Under the pieces are notes generated by a model. That model saw only the letters and a list, made by a program, of their open reading frames with translations, searched no databases and was not told the DNA's origin. Below, piece after piece: positions 35,523 to 51,769 of a DNA stretch of 64,000 bases (position 1 is its first letter; each line of letters starts with the position of its first letter). The stretch covers positions 1,054,001 through 1,118,000 of the forward strand of contig JACZZP010000015.1 of the NCBI GenBank assembly GCA_015183035.1, in the 5' to 3' direction. The DNA comes from Meloidogyne chitwoodi (taxonomy: Eukaryota > Nematoda > Chromadorea > Rhabditida > Meloidogynidae). Position numbers and translations under genes: made by a program.

Positions 35523-36908
35523 ATGAGTAGGCCTGACAATGAGAAAGTAAATCACTACTTGCCCTTGAGTCAGGCGAGGCGCTTAAATAACAGGCAAGAT
35601 TATTCGGAATCTTCATCGAACAGGTTCTTATCAGTTTTATTTTTAATGGTGTGCCAAAAATGGAATTTTATTTAATTTTTATACTAACATAAGTTGGCAT
35701 TTCTTATCGTTTATTTGTTCTTTCATAATTCATTTTAGTGGCTCAACCTCTGAAACTGGCGAATGCAACCAATGGTCAAAGTACGTTATATTCGGAACGA
35801 ATATTATCTTTATGGTAACTATATAATAATTTTATTGTAAAACTGAGCACTATTGCCGATTACACCAAAATTCTTACTTCCCTCTTTTTAATGGCAAGCG
35901 TTCGGATCGACCGGTTGAGTATAAACGGTGATAGTACCAAACTTTTAAAATACCTAATTCCAAAACGTTATTTTTCGTAATCTTCTCAATTAAGGTTGTT
36001 GGGTGTATTGTTTTGGTTACAGGCATTTGGCTAAGGACAGACAGTCATTTTCGTGGGTTTTTAAGTGAAAGATACCGTCAGGCTGTGCATGAAGCTTTTT
36101 GGGAGGCACCTACGTTGTATGCCTTCTCTTATATTTTAATTGTGCTTGGCTGTGCACTTATTATTTCAACGATTTTTGGCTGTTATGGAACTTCTATAGA
36201 TTCGAAGTTATTACTTGGTATTTATGCTTCATGCACGTTTGCTTTGCTTATTTTCACATTAGGCTGTGGCTCTTACATTATCTACACTAAAGATTCGGTT
36301 ACTTTTATTATTTTGTCTATTCCCTATCATTTATCTGTTTTTAATTACTTACATTAGATTGATGTTGAGTTGGCAGATGCTCTTAATTATATGGTTCAAC
36401 ACTACTATCAAGGTCCAGGTATTGTTCAAGAAACTTTGGATCGACTTCAACAAGCATTTCGCTGTTGTGGTGGCAATATAAATTGAAATAACAAAAATGT
36501 TAAAATTATTTAGGAAACGCTGGATGTTCTGATTTTCGAGTATTTCGTCAGGACCCTCCGAGAACATGTGATTTACGTTGTGATGGATGCCATTATAGGA
36601 TTTGGATTTCATTGAGAATTGGTTTCTCTGTAGCATTGGCGGTCTTTGCCCTTGTCATCCTTGCCCAAGTAAAAAATACAATCAATTTTCCATTTTTATT
36701 TTCAGCTAAACATAATTGATTTTTTAAGCTAATTGCAATTTCTCTTTCATTAACAATGATTTTCGATGTTCAACAATCTGATAACCGTTTTATGTTTGAC
36801 ACTACTTGTCGAGAATTTTCTAAAGCTAGTACAAGGAAACAAATGGCTATGAGAAATGAACCAAATCTCAGAAAATTTACGAAGAGACAGCATCCATACT
36901 ACTTTTGA
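35523..36908 (+). CDS. Tetraspanin
   Basis: It starts MSRPDNEKVNHYLPLSQ. Four membrane spans are visible: VIFGTNIIFMVVGCIVLV, YAFSYILIVLGCALIIST, LLGIYASCTFALLIFTLG and IGFSVALAVFALVILAQL. The large extracellular loop lies between spans 3 and 4 and carries the tetraspanin CCG motif (FRCCGNAGC), with further cysteines at TCDLRC and DGCHY. The CCG codons are split by a small intron at about 36470-36513. The tail is basic and ends RQHPYYF. Tetraspanins organise plasma-membrane or vesicle microdomains with partner receptors. Which tsp gene this matches is not determinable here. Confidence 0.87.
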
Positions 36909-37364
36909 TTTTAAATGTCTTAAGTACAGTTTTTGTTTAACTTTTTTACATTAATATCTTTCTAACATTATAAGGTCTATATGACAATTTTGATTTTCAT
37001 TTGAATAGATAATATTAGTTCTTATTGTTAGAGGAACAAATACTATTGCAAAAAATGTTGACTGTGATTTGATTAAATAATCAGGAAATTTTCAACATTA
37101 TTAAATGAAACCTTTTCTTTTTATTTAATTTTTGCCTACAATTAACCACATCTAGACTAAATTATTTGAATTCTCACGCATTATTTCACTTTTATCATGC
37201 CATATATCTTTCATTCATCTAACATTTATATAATATTATGTTATTATTTAATTAAAAAAAACAAATTAAAATTACCTGCTTTTGATTTTTAAATTGTTTA
37301 AAATACAATGATTTTTTAAATAAATTTGATAATTATAACATTATTTAGGTTTATATTTCTTAAA
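36909..37364. other. Intergenic
   Basis: The 3' flank of the tetraspanin gene and the short upstream region of the RING-ligase gene. A trans- or cis-splice acceptor (CATTATTTAG) lies just before the leader at about 37348. Nothing else is seen. Confidence 0.6.
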
Positions 37365-39897
37365 ATGCATCAGGCAAATGCCGATACAATTCGACAGACT
37401 AGTTTGACATCTGCACATCAGTCCTCTAATAGTGTTCAGCAACCACCAAACACTGGTGGCAGTTGGCGTTGTGAGGTCTTTGTTGATGTAAGTTTTTTGC
37501 GGTTACATATGAGATGATCTATCATGTTAAAGGTTAAATTAATTTTGTTGATTTAAGACTCCTCTTATGCATGGTCCTCTGAATATCCACCTTCCTTCTC
37601 TTCCGTTGCCTAGTGTTGCCAGAACAATCATGGAGCATTGGTCTAATAATACCCAAACGTTAGATCGACAGGCTTCTATAACTGCGAGGGCAGATACAGC
37701 TGACGAACAGAGACCGCTTCAACTCATTCAACAGGATCAAAGCTCGACTTCAGTTACACCAACTCATGGACGTGCCCACTCAACGCCAGCTGCATTGAAT
37801 TCCAGCGATGGGTCAAGCAGTAATGATAGTGGTAGTTCGTTTGTCATAAATATGGAAGATGATTTGTCTCAGACAAACAATGTTAGTATTTGGTTTTGCC
37901 CAAAACATTCAACATAATTTTATATTTTAGTTGCTTCATCGACGACGTTCTTCATCACCTCTTCGGAGTGCGCATAATGATATTTCTTCATCATTTACTA
38001 GTGTAATTCCTTCATTCTCTCCCCAACTTACCCAACGTACATCCACAAACAATGCGGCTTCTGAATCTAGACCAGAGGAGAACGATCAAAATGTCGTTAA
38101 TACAGTTGTTGCATCTGACACAAGTGGTGATTCAGATGAAGACGAAGACCTCATGCTTCGTAATTTGAGGGCGCGCTTACGGCAGTTGCTTAGACGACGT
38201 CATCAAATTTTGCGAAATTTTATTCAGCAGATGGGAGAGGTAAAAATTATTTCGATTACCTAGAGCATAAATAGAATATGTAATAATTACAGTTAAAATT
38301 TTTCGCACTTTATTATAAATCATATATTTTTTCAGTTTCCTAGTTTATATGTATTTGGTGTTCTAGTCTGTTGGACGCTTGTGATATTATCTGTTTTACT
38401 CCAATTTTTCACAATCGAATTTACTTCATTCCTTGCTCTGCTATTTTGTTTTTTTCATTATTCAGATGTGCTGGCTTTCAAACGGTATCAAAAAATTTAA
38501 ATAAAGTTTCATTTAAATATTTTTTAGTTATATCTCTGGTACAGGTAATGGATGGTTTATTGCCGGTAAGATTGCACTTCGCCAGTTTATGGTTCTTCAG
38601 GTACTAGGACAATCAGTATTTGTTCTCCCCGTTGCGACGTTTAGTGAGGCAGCTGTTTCAGTTGTTCAAAATCCATCCTTTTGGTCAACTTTATATATTG
38701 TTTTGGTCACTGAATATTTTGTTCTCGATTGCTTACTTGGTGCGAAACTTTTGGTAATTTTAAAAAATTTCGTGAATTTTTTATATAACGTCGATATTTT
38801 TTAACTTTATGTTTAAGGTATCAAACTTGCCAAAATGCTCAACTGTTTACAAAAGAAGATTATACCAGTGGTTAGAGTACAGTGGTGCACTTTATCGCTT
38901 CATGTTTCCATTTGTCCAATGGAATGCTTATTTAGGAACTCTGTGGTGGACTGTTGTCTATGGCGGTATTAAGGTTTTTATTTTGTTATATTTTTCAAAA
39001 AAAATTTATATTTTAGATTCTCCTTTTCTTTGCAATGATTTGGGGTTGGATTTTGACAACAATACGTATTTTTCATTTCACTCATCTTGGAACTACGCCA
39101 ACTCCTGCTGAATGTAAACAAAACGAAAATTGCACTATTTGTTTTAGTGAATATACTTCACCAGTTAAGGTTAATGCTTTTGTTGAAAAATAAAATATTA
39201 TAATTTGATGTTTATTGATTTTATTACTTTAATTCAATTAATTATTTTAATCAACAATAATAGAATTTTTAAATTGGTAATACTTAAGTTTATATGACCC
39301 CTTTTTTTAATTTTTTATTTTTTTCCTGGGGCAATCATCAAGCGCCTTTTTATTCTTTTGCATTTATTAAATGAGCAAAAAAGTTTAACTTTTATTCAAG
39401 CCTTAGATTTACAACGCCAATTTCCATAACATGAGCCTTTTACTGCGCAAATTGCGTCTTACCACCACATTCTGAACCGGTTCTTTTGCCATGAAGTAAG
39501 CCAATTTGCTCTAGCCAAGCATCGAAATCATTGTCACTCAAATTCAGTTTTTCATAAAGATCAATAATTTTGAAATTTTTAAGTTGTTCCATATTTTTTG
39601 AATAATACTGAAATGACTTTACCTATCACTCATTCTCATTTTATAAATGCAAAAGAATAAAAAAGGGGTCATATAAACTTAAGAATTACCTTTAAATTTA
39701 CTATTTTAGCTTAAATGTTCGCACATTTTCTGCTCTGAATGTATTAGAACATGGTAAAATTTTTATAACCTGTAAAGTTATAAACTTTGTATTATAGGCT
39801 TGATCGTGAACATACCTGTCCCATTTGCCGAACAATTGTGACAAAAGAAGATAATAATTATCGCAACGGAGAATCCATGTTTCCATGTATATTCTAA
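37365..39897 (+). CDS. RNFT1/2-type multi-span RING E3 ubiquitin ligase
   Basis: A long Ser/Thr/Gln-rich cytosolic N-terminus (MHQANADTIRQTSL) and a basic RARLRQLLRRRHQ helix precede several membrane spans (YVFGVLVCWTLVILSVLLQF, FTSFLALLFCFFHY, TLYIVLVTEYFVLD and WWTVVYGGIKILLFFAMIW). A C-terminal RING is assembled from three exons: CTICFSEY, LKCSHIFCSECIRTW and LDREHTCPICRT, giving complete C3HC4 spacing. The architecture matches the ER-membrane RNFT1/RNFT2 ligases involved in ER quality control. The middle RING exon (39710-39753) is tiny, and the 541-nt intron before it is mostly a Merlin-like transposon. I use the ATG at 37365; upstream in-frame codons precede an AG acceptor. Confidence 0.85.
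39276..39690. mobile_element. Merlin-family DNA transposon relic, 415 bp, in an intron
   Basis: The ends are GGTAATACTTAAGTTTATAT and the matching inverted end ATATAAACTTAAGAATTACC, extending through ~32 bp (one mismatch near the tip). The 8-bp duplication TTTAAATT lies at 39268-39275 and 39691-39698. It fills 77 percent of the intron that interrupts the RING domain. A minus-strand Merlin/ISXO2-like N-terminal relic inside supports the family assignment. Confidence 0.85.
39396..39592 (-). pseudogene. Merlin (ISXO2-like) transposase N-terminal relic
   Basis: The frame opens MEQLKNFKIIDLYEKLNLSD and continues with DFDAWLEQIGLLHG and a first zinc-ribbon knuckle remnant (ECGGKT). It hits a stop, then after a frame change reads NWRCKSKA, the second knuckle. 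N-terminal helix plus CxxC/WRC ribbon is the ISXO2/Merlin layout. The DDE catalytic domain is absent. It is therefore a decayed internal-deletion derivative. Confidence 0.6.
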
Positions 39898-40399
39898 TAA
39901 TTTTCTGAGACATTTTCATTACGAGTCTAATTCAAAAGATTACGCAACGTAATCGAAAGATTATGTCCTATTAAATAATTTTTTTATTTCTTATTGGCTG
40001 ACTCAATGTATACATTGGGAAAAGTTGAATATAAATAATGTTACACGATTAGATAGATTTTATTCTATTGTATAATCAAACAGTGAATTTCCACATTTAT
40101 CTTTTCTTATTGAATTGGCCAAATAAGCTCAGTTATTATCTTTCACTTTGCCTAAATTGTAAAGTACCTTTAAAATTGTACTTGTATTAATATGTATGCT
40201 CTATATTGAATTAAAAAATTAAGATTTGTAGTTCTACGAAATTTTTATTTAAACATCTTTAGTATTTCATTGAAAAATTGATTGAATCGTTTTTCCACAT
40301 TTACAATCATTTTTATATGAAAATTATTTACAAATTGAATTTTTTCATATTTTGATTAAAAGTTAATCTTTATTTTCATAGAATCATTTGTTAAAAGTC
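39898..40399. other. Intergenic with probable trans-splice acceptor
   Basis: About 500 bp between the RING-ligase stop and the HMG-CoA reductase ATG. TTATTTTCATAG ends at 40381, leaving an 18-nt leader, as expected for spliced-leader addition. Nothing else is seen. Confidence 0.6.
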
Positions 40400-42669
40400 A
40401 TGTCTGAAGAATTACTACAATGTGAAAAACAAAAAGAACAATCCGGAGCACATAAATCGCACAACTTTCAACGGCAAAATTCTTCTAAATCTTTATTTGA
40501 AAAGCAACAATCAATTAAAGATAAAAATGGATTGAACGAGGCAACTCTCAATAGATCTTTGAGTGCCGATGATCTTCACCTTCTTGGTGAAATTCGTGAT
40601 GGTCGAATAAAACATCGAAATTTAGAGCAGTACTGTCATAGTCCACTTAGAGCGTTAGTTTTTTCTTTTTCTATTATATGTAGGAAACAATTTCTTTTTT
40701 CAGTGTTAAACTGAGGAGGCTTCATTTGGAGGAACTCTATCGCATTTCTTTGAGGGAGCTCCCTTATGAGAGCTATAACTATGAAGAGGTATCAACTATT
40801 TATATGAATGTGTGTGGTTAATTTGGTTATGTTCAATAATCTTTAACCTTTTCAAAACGTATTTTAATTAGCATCTATAATCAAGGAATCTAACCGCTCG
40901 ACAAGTTATTTTCCTCACGGTAGATGCAAAATAAATGAATATCTAAAGTTTGATCGTTATTTGTATAGTTTTCATTTACTATTCGATAAGACAGTTATTT
41001 ACATTTCAAATTTTTAATTTTTTAATCAATATTAACAATTTCTGTTCTTATCTTAAAGGTAAGAAATGCTTGCTGCGAAAACGTTATCGGTTACATACCT
41101 GTTCCCACTGGTATTGCCGGGCCTTTATGTTTTGATGGTGAAATGGTACCTATTCCACTAGCAACTACCGAAGGAGCTCTAGTCGCTTCAGTTAGCCGCG
41201 GATGTCTATGCCTTAATGTAAAAATTTATTTAAAAAATTTTTTAATATATTTTTGTTTTTTAAATAGGAATCAATAAAATTGTTAGGTGCAGATGCCTTT
41301 TATACTCAAGTAATACGTGATGGGATGAGTAGAGCTCCTGTTCTCGAATTCGATCTTATTAAGGATTGCTAGTTCGTTATTCTATTAATTTCCTTGTATT
41401 TTAAACTTTTTAGCGATTGTTTCCATTGGGTCCGTCAAAAAGAATCATTTGACAAAATGAAATCGTATTTCGATCAAACCAGTAGATATGCAAGTCTCCA
41501 AAGGGTGGAACCACGCATTGAAGGTAATTATTTATTCCTGAGGTTTGTGGCAACTACTGGTGATGCAATGGGTATGAATATGGTAAGTTGTTTATATAAA
41601 TATTTCTCTAGTTTTTCTATTGTTTAAAACCAGGTAACAAGAGGTACTGCCAAAGCAATTGAATGCCTTCGAGTTTCCTTTCCACAAGCCCGTTTATTAT
41701 CCATAAGTGGGAATTTATGCGTTGACAAGAAAGCGAGTGCACTTAATTGGATTGAAGGTCGAGGAAAATCAGTTGTTGCCGAAGCATTTATACCAACGCA
41801 AATTGTTGAAAAAGTATTGAAAACAAATGTTGTGAGTTTTCTATTTTTCTTTTATTTTTTTATTAATTAAAATTTTATTTTAGGATACGATGGTCTCAAT
41901 TGGTCATGCAAAATTATTAATTGGCTCTGCAGCTGCATGTACGATTGGTGGATGGAATGCGCACGCAGCAAATGTTGTTGCTTCTCTTTTTATAGCAACT
42001 GGACAAGTATTACTTGATAACACTTCCTCTATAAAGCTTTTATTTTAGGACGTTGCACAAACAGTTAGTAGTAGCATGTGTATGACCCAGCTTACCAAAA
42101 GGGCGATTGACGGGGCATTGCATATTTCTTGTACAATGAATTGTTTAGAAGTTGGTTCCATTGGTGGTGGCACAATCTTAAGTCCTCAAAGTAAATGCCT
42201 TGAGGTTTTTTTATATTTTTAATCAGATTTTGTGTATTGTTTTTTAAAAATAGTTGCTTGGCTGTAGACGAACTCTTTTAAAACCTGGTCAAAATTCTGA
42301 ACGTTTAGCTAGAATAGTTTGTGGTGTTGTTCTTGCAGGAGAGCTTTCACTGCTTGCTTCACAATGCAATGAGGGAGAACTAGAAAAAAGTCATTTACGA
42401 CTAAATAGGTATTATATTAAATAATACTAATTTTAATTTTTTCTAGATCCAATAAAAATTTAATGCTAAGTGACACATCGATTACTCCACCATATCTATT
42501 ATCTCAATTTCAACGTAGAAGAGCTAGTTCAGCTGTTGTTATTCATCAATCTATTAATGAAAGTCACCCAACTGCATCAGAATCGAATACACTCGGAATT
42601 CTTTCTAAGGCTGGCGCCAGATTGTTGAAAAAAGCAAATAATGGTCATATGCCTTGTGGACCTCTTTGA
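40400..42669 (+). CDS. hmgr-1: HMG-CoA reductase, catalytic-domain form
   Basis: It reduces HMG-CoA to mevalonate. Nematodes do not make sterols de novo, so the product feeds isoprenoids such as dolichol, ubiquinone and prenyl groups. Class I catalytic signatures are present: the Glu-containing [58 protein letters not shown] with its Lys, a GSIGGGT NADPH loop, and KSHLRLNRS with the catalytic His. No sterol-sensing membrane domain precedes the catalytic part; the ~100 residues upstream are hydrophilic. A Ser/Arg-rich tail of about 75 residues follows the catalytic His and ends NGHMPCGPL. The intron at 41371 removes an apparent stop (DC|Y). The symbol is by function. Confidence 0.92.
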
Positions 42670-42896
42670 TATTAATTTGTTGACACTTATTAAACTATTC
42701 TAGTATTTGTATGATGATGAGCTATCTGTTTTTGTGATTATATTTTTGTAATCAATAAATTTATGATAAACTTACTAAAACTGTTTTTACGGGTATTTTG
42801 GTTGACGCTTTTCAAATATTAATATAAAAGAAATTTTTATTTAAGTATTCTCTTTATGCTTAATGAAATTTAGGGTAAAAAATTGTGATTGTGACT

Positions 42897-44355
42897 ATGC
42901 GTCCATTGCCTTTCATAGAAAAGTTTACTCAATGGGTTACACTAGAAGGTGGCACAAAGATTCGTTATACAAAAATGGAATTCAATTGGGATGATTTTGA
43001 GGATGAAGAAAAATTTGATGCAAATGAAGATCCAGTTATATTTCTTTGTATTCCAGGTTAGTTATAGTATTATTTTATTTTAGAATATTTAAGGGAATCC
43101 TGGCAATGACCGCTTCTACCAAGTCTTTGGCGGATTTTTGATTCGTGCCTTTGCCTTGGCATCAGCATATAAACATGTCAAATTTTTCTCTATTGCTCAC
43201 GCTAATCATGTTCCTTTGTCACCAAGTTGATTTTTTCTTTTTAAAAAATTTGAAAATATCTTAATAATTTTAAAATATAATAGGTGTCGATCAGTGCGAC
43301 AAGCGATTCAGTCTAGACGAACAAATTAAGATAAAGATGGAATTTATGACAAACTATTTACCAATAATTGTGGGTAACAAAAAATCTCGGATTTTCCTTA
43401 TCGGGCATTCAATTGGAGCTTATATTGCTTTGAAGTAAATGATTTTCTTGATATTTTTTTCAATATTTGTTGAAAAATAAAAAAATTTAAATCTACAAAT
43501 TGAAGATTTTAGCGAGCGCTTTTTCGAAAATGATACAAAATTCTTGGAAAAATTAGTTTAATTAAAAATTAAATTTATATTTTAAAAAGAATTCTTCCTA
43601 AACTTTTGGATGATGGTTGGAATTGTGTTACTTGTTATTGTCTCTTTCCCACAGTTGAGGATATGGCATTGACACCAAATGGGACTAAGATGGGACCTAT
43701 TGTAAAAGTATTTTAATTTAAAATTACATAATATATTTTATTCTTTTAGTTTGTCAATTACTTTGATTTCATTTTTCGATGGCTTTTTGTTTTAATTCAT
43801 TGTTGCATACCTAAAAGTTTTAAAAAATTGGTCGCTAGGAAATTTCTTGGGGATCTTATGGCTGACAGTACTTTGGAAGCAGCTGCTGAATTAATTAATC
43901 CGCTAGTTGTTAGGAATATTGTACATATGATTGTTCATGAACTTCAGCAAGTTTGTTTCTATAAAATAACAAGCTATAGTGCCATAATTAAGTTGTAACT
44001 TGAAGCTTTCGATATGTATAAGTGATATATTTTAGATAAAATACCGGGGATAATATAATAGATATGGGGTTTTGATAATATCGTGTAAAAACATGTTTCA
44101 ATCAAGGTTTGCACTTTTGATGAGTCTCTCATTGCTGATCCTCAGTGTCATCTCGCTATGTTTTTCTATGGGCGCGAGGACGGCTGGGTCCCTTTGGAAT
44201 TTGCAAATAGAATGATGGGACGAATGCCAAGAGGTACACTTCAAGTGTTGGTTGATCAAAGAGGTGAATATGATCATGCTTTTGTGTTGAAAAATTCTAG
44301 ACAAATGGCTGAACGGTTAAATCGATTGATTTTGTCAAGACTTGGTATTTACTAA
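42897..44355 (+). CDS. LDAH: Lipid-droplet-associated hydrolase (LDAH family)
   Basis: An alpha/beta-hydrolase of the LDAH (C2orf43/DUF2305) family, which acts at lipid droplets and has been linked to cholesteryl ester or triglyceride turnover. The visible order is MRPLPFIEKFTQWVTLEGG, the oxyanion-region IFLCIPGNPGNDRFYQVF, nucleophile elbow FLIGHSIGAYIAL with Ser, a hydrophobic droplet-targeting stretch (IFRWLFVLIHCCIPK), FFYGREDGWVP with the acid, and EYDHAFVLK with the catalytic His. The catalytic triad is therefore complete. The protein ends SRLGIY. It starts only about 230 bp after the HMG-CoA reductase stop, on the same strand, with an AAATTTAG acceptor just upstream, so the two might be operonic. 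Operon status is inference. Confidence 0.88.
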
Positions 44356-45019
44356 TTTTTAAATTTGTTCTTCTCTCTGACTTAATTATTTGGATTCTTA
44401 TGAAATTTCTTTAAATTTTTTAAAATTCACTTTTGACATAATTTATATTTATTGCCTTTACTTATAGGTTTTTATTTTTACTTAAATATATGCCTATTTC
44501 AATATAGTATTCGTATAAGTGTACCGTTAAATTGTTGTGATTCTATAATCAAATGATTTTTATTTACAATATATACATACTATGTGCGATAAAATTTTTA
44601 ATTTTTTGTAAAAAATATTATATAAATATGTATTCGCTTTCAACATTTGATATTTAAAATAATAACGTCCAAAAATTTTTTTTTAAATTGAAATGATTTA
44701 TAATGATTCTTAGCAGGCGCGTACATATTATTATCTTTGTCAGTGCACGTCGTTGATCTTCTTGGTTTGTTGGTCAAAGGGAATAGTCTTTAAATTATTA
44801 ATTTTTGTTTGCTAAGTAAGTATTAGCATATGCATGTCGGGATTATAACTAATACACATATATTTATTTAGATTATTCTTTCTCACTATTTTATATTTTA
44901 TTATACATAATTGTAAAGATAGCACCTGATAAAAATGCACATATCATTAGAACAATGATCGATTTATTAATATAATTTTAAAAATACTACTAAATTTACT
45001 GTGACTCCAAACTGCTTTG
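44356..45019. other. Intergenic, upstream of SIK kinase
   Basis: The 3' flank of the hydrolase and the promoter region of the kinase. A slightly GC-richer stretch near 44710-44790 (CAGGCGCGTACATA, GTGCACGTCGTTGA) stands out, but I cannot assign it. Confidence 0.55.
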
Positions 45020-49177
<4,158 letters not shown>

Positions 49178-50401
49178 ATTTTTATTATATATTTAAGCTC
49201 AATTATTATTATTTTAATGTCGAATATGTTTTTGAAATGTACAAACTATAAAAATATTGTCCATTTTATAGCAATTTATATTTTTATACATATTCAACAT
49301 TAAAAAAAATACTACATATTTATAATTTTTTTATTATTAGTTTTCTCGAAATTCTCTCGGTATTTGTATGGATATGAATTTAAATGTCATAAATATCTTT
49401 GTATATTCGTTATCCATACCAATAATATTTTTATAAATTTAATACTTATTAAAATGCCCTTTATGCCAATAATTTTTTTTGCTAGTCTAATTTTAAAAAA
49501 TTATTTCTTTTAAATCTGATGAGTTTTATTTTAATTTTTTTTAATTTAATAAATATTTAAATTGTCTATTTTAATGTGATTTTTTTATTTTCTATTTACA
49601 TTTAATTTTTAAATATTATTATGTCAAATTTTTAAAATAAAATATACAAATAATATTTTACTAATTTTTAAAATAAAATTTAGTTATAAAATTGCTTAAT
49701 AATAAATAATTATATATTAATTAATGAAAAAAAAATAAAAGTACAAAAATAATTTTCTTTATTCATATTAACTAGTCCTAGAAAATTAAAACATTAGAGG
49801 TGTAATTATATGTGGAACTGTCACCTTTTTTATTTGTTTATTTCCTGTATTTTTATGCTTTTATCATATAAAAATTAAAAATTATTTTTCCTCTTGAGCT
49901 AAGAAAATAAAATTAAAGTATAAATAAAATTAATTATTTTTCATTAATTTTTTAAAATTGTTCTTTTTTTCACATAAAATATTATGTGGATTATCTCTTT
50001 TCTTCAACTTGTTTGGCTATAAATTTTGTTCTATTTAAGCCTGAAATGCGTAACTTTTCCTCAAAGAATTAATGCTCTAATTTTAGGTTTGGGATTAATC
50101 GGAGCAGGATTTTGTGGGTTCCTTTGCTTTTTATTATTACACGCGAAGCTAATCGATCTTCTTTTAATCTTTTCATGCTCTTATTTCTTTACTTTTTAAT
50201 TTTAACCAGTTTTTCTATTGTTTTCCTTTCTATTAAAATAATTTTTTCCTTAATTGGTCCTTTCTGAAAATAGGTAATAAGTGAGAGTTATAGACATATT
50301 TTGAATATAATACCTAAATTATTAATTTTATTAATTTATTGCATAATTATATTTAAAAAAATTAAAATTAAGCGAGCAATGAACAAAATTTTTCGATTAA
50401 A
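49178..50401. other. Intergenic; possible unassigned exon
   Basis: The AT-rich 3' flank of the SIK gene. The part at 50086-50275 is less AT-rich and, after an ATTTTAG acceptor, is open for about 60 codons in one plus frame (start FGINRSRILWVPLLFI) and about 38 in another. Both are hydrophobic, so T-richness alone may explain them. No start or partner exon is convincing. Confidence 0.4.
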
Positions 50402-51319
50402 ATGATAAAAACAACAAATATTTTAATTAAATTTACCCTATTATTTATTATTTATTTATTTTTATATTTTATTTTGATAAATGCTGAACTGAGTAAGAAC
50501 AACGAGAAAATCTCCTGGATTGTTGGTTGGTAAAATTGTTATAAAAATTTTTTGGGGAAAACTGATTTTATAAGGTTACAAAATAATAATTGTGATAATA
50601 TTGAACTATCCAAACTTCATTCTCTTCAGGGAATTCCTAATTCGGAACAGATAAATTTTTATTATATTTATGTTTTAAAAGGTAAATGGCGTTCTGAATT
50701 CTCTGGCAAAGTAGTTTGGCCAAGTATTCCAACAATGACATATGGTGAGGAATTAAATATTCAAGAGGCACCAATGGCTGGAACTTCTGGCGCACAATTT
50801 CTTAATTGGAGGTTAATTTTAAATTCGAATTCAAAGTTTGGGGTTAACCTTTAATATCTGATTCTGGGGATAAATAAGAATTTTATTTTTAGTGCTCGAG
50901 CCTGGTCACATTCAACAAAAGATCATTTCCATGATGAGTGGGGATTTATTACAGTAGAACCAAATGGGAATGCAACTTTAATGACAGCTGGCAATAATGG
51001 CAAGATTTTCCGAATTTCCTATTCAAATAATTTTCAACATTTTTCTCTAGGTTTTACTACTTATGAAGTAGGAGAAGTAACTAGAAATAAAATGATTTTG
51101 ATATTAAAAGATATTGGACGTATATCATTTTCAAGGGATTTACCTGTTGAAGATGTGAGAATATTTTAGTATAATTTTTAATTATTTTTTAAGCTTCGAA
51201 GAACTTTTATTAGACATGATGATACTTTTATGGAACAAATTTTGGAAATGAGAACAGCAACACATCCTAGACTTGGATATTTAGAACATACAAGAGTTGT
51301 TTATACAAAGATTATTTAG
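50402..51319 (+). CDS. Nitrobindin / THAP4-C-like heme-binding barrel protein with signal peptide
   Basis: The start MIKTTNILIKFTLLFIIYLF is a signal peptide followed by a Lys/Asn linker. The body matches the nitrobindin (DUF1794) fold: VLKGKWRSEFSGKVVWPS corresponds to the family's LLGxWxGxGxGxYP strand, and then come TYGEELNIQEAP, DEWGFITVEPNGNATL and a C-terminal RTATHPRLGYLEHTRVVY with the conserved His region. The usual GxG motif is modified to SEFSGKV. Nitrobindins bind ferric heme and react with nitric oxide or peroxynitrite. A secreted or ER form is unusual compared with the cytosolic or THAP4-fused vertebrate forms. Four exons; the first intron is 45 nt. Confidence 0.75.
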
Positions 51320-51769
51320 AGATATAAATTGTTCTTATATATTGTATATTTGCTTATTTTTTCATGAATAGAAAATAAATATAGAAGTGTATCTAATTTG
51401 AAGTTATTTTATTTGTCGTGTACGGTTTTATATTTAAAAATAAATTTTAGTTTTAATTTTGACACGAAATCTCTTATTTTGTCTGACGTCTGTTTTTACA
51501 CGCTACACATAGATAATTTCTAGAAAATATTAATTATCCTTATTTTTTCTTTAAATTTTTTTCTTAATCTTTGGCATTTTCATGAATCTTTTCGATTAAT
51601 TTTGACAATGTTTTAAATATTATTGTATCCGATTGGTTTATTAAGTTTAAATATAATTTTAAATTTTATTTTTTGGATTTTTTTTTGATTTTTCGATTTT
51701 ATCATTTAAAATTATGTTTTTATTTAATTTTTTGCTATTCCTTTATTTTAAGGTTATAATTTAAGTTTA
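51320..51769. other. Intergenic
   Basis: The 3' flank of the nitrobindin-like gene and the upstream region of the chaperone gene. AT-rich; no further feature is seen. Confidence 0.6.

Noticed and set aside
44098..44304. Minus-strand frame opposite the LDAH last exon
   Set aside because: Antisense shadow of a well-supported hydrolase exon.
50086..50275. Hydrophobic plus-strand open segment, and a 35-codon minus-strand frame in the same place
   Set aside because: Three competing frames are open in T-rich DNA and none has a start, a splice partner or a recognisable motif; noted only as a possible exon.
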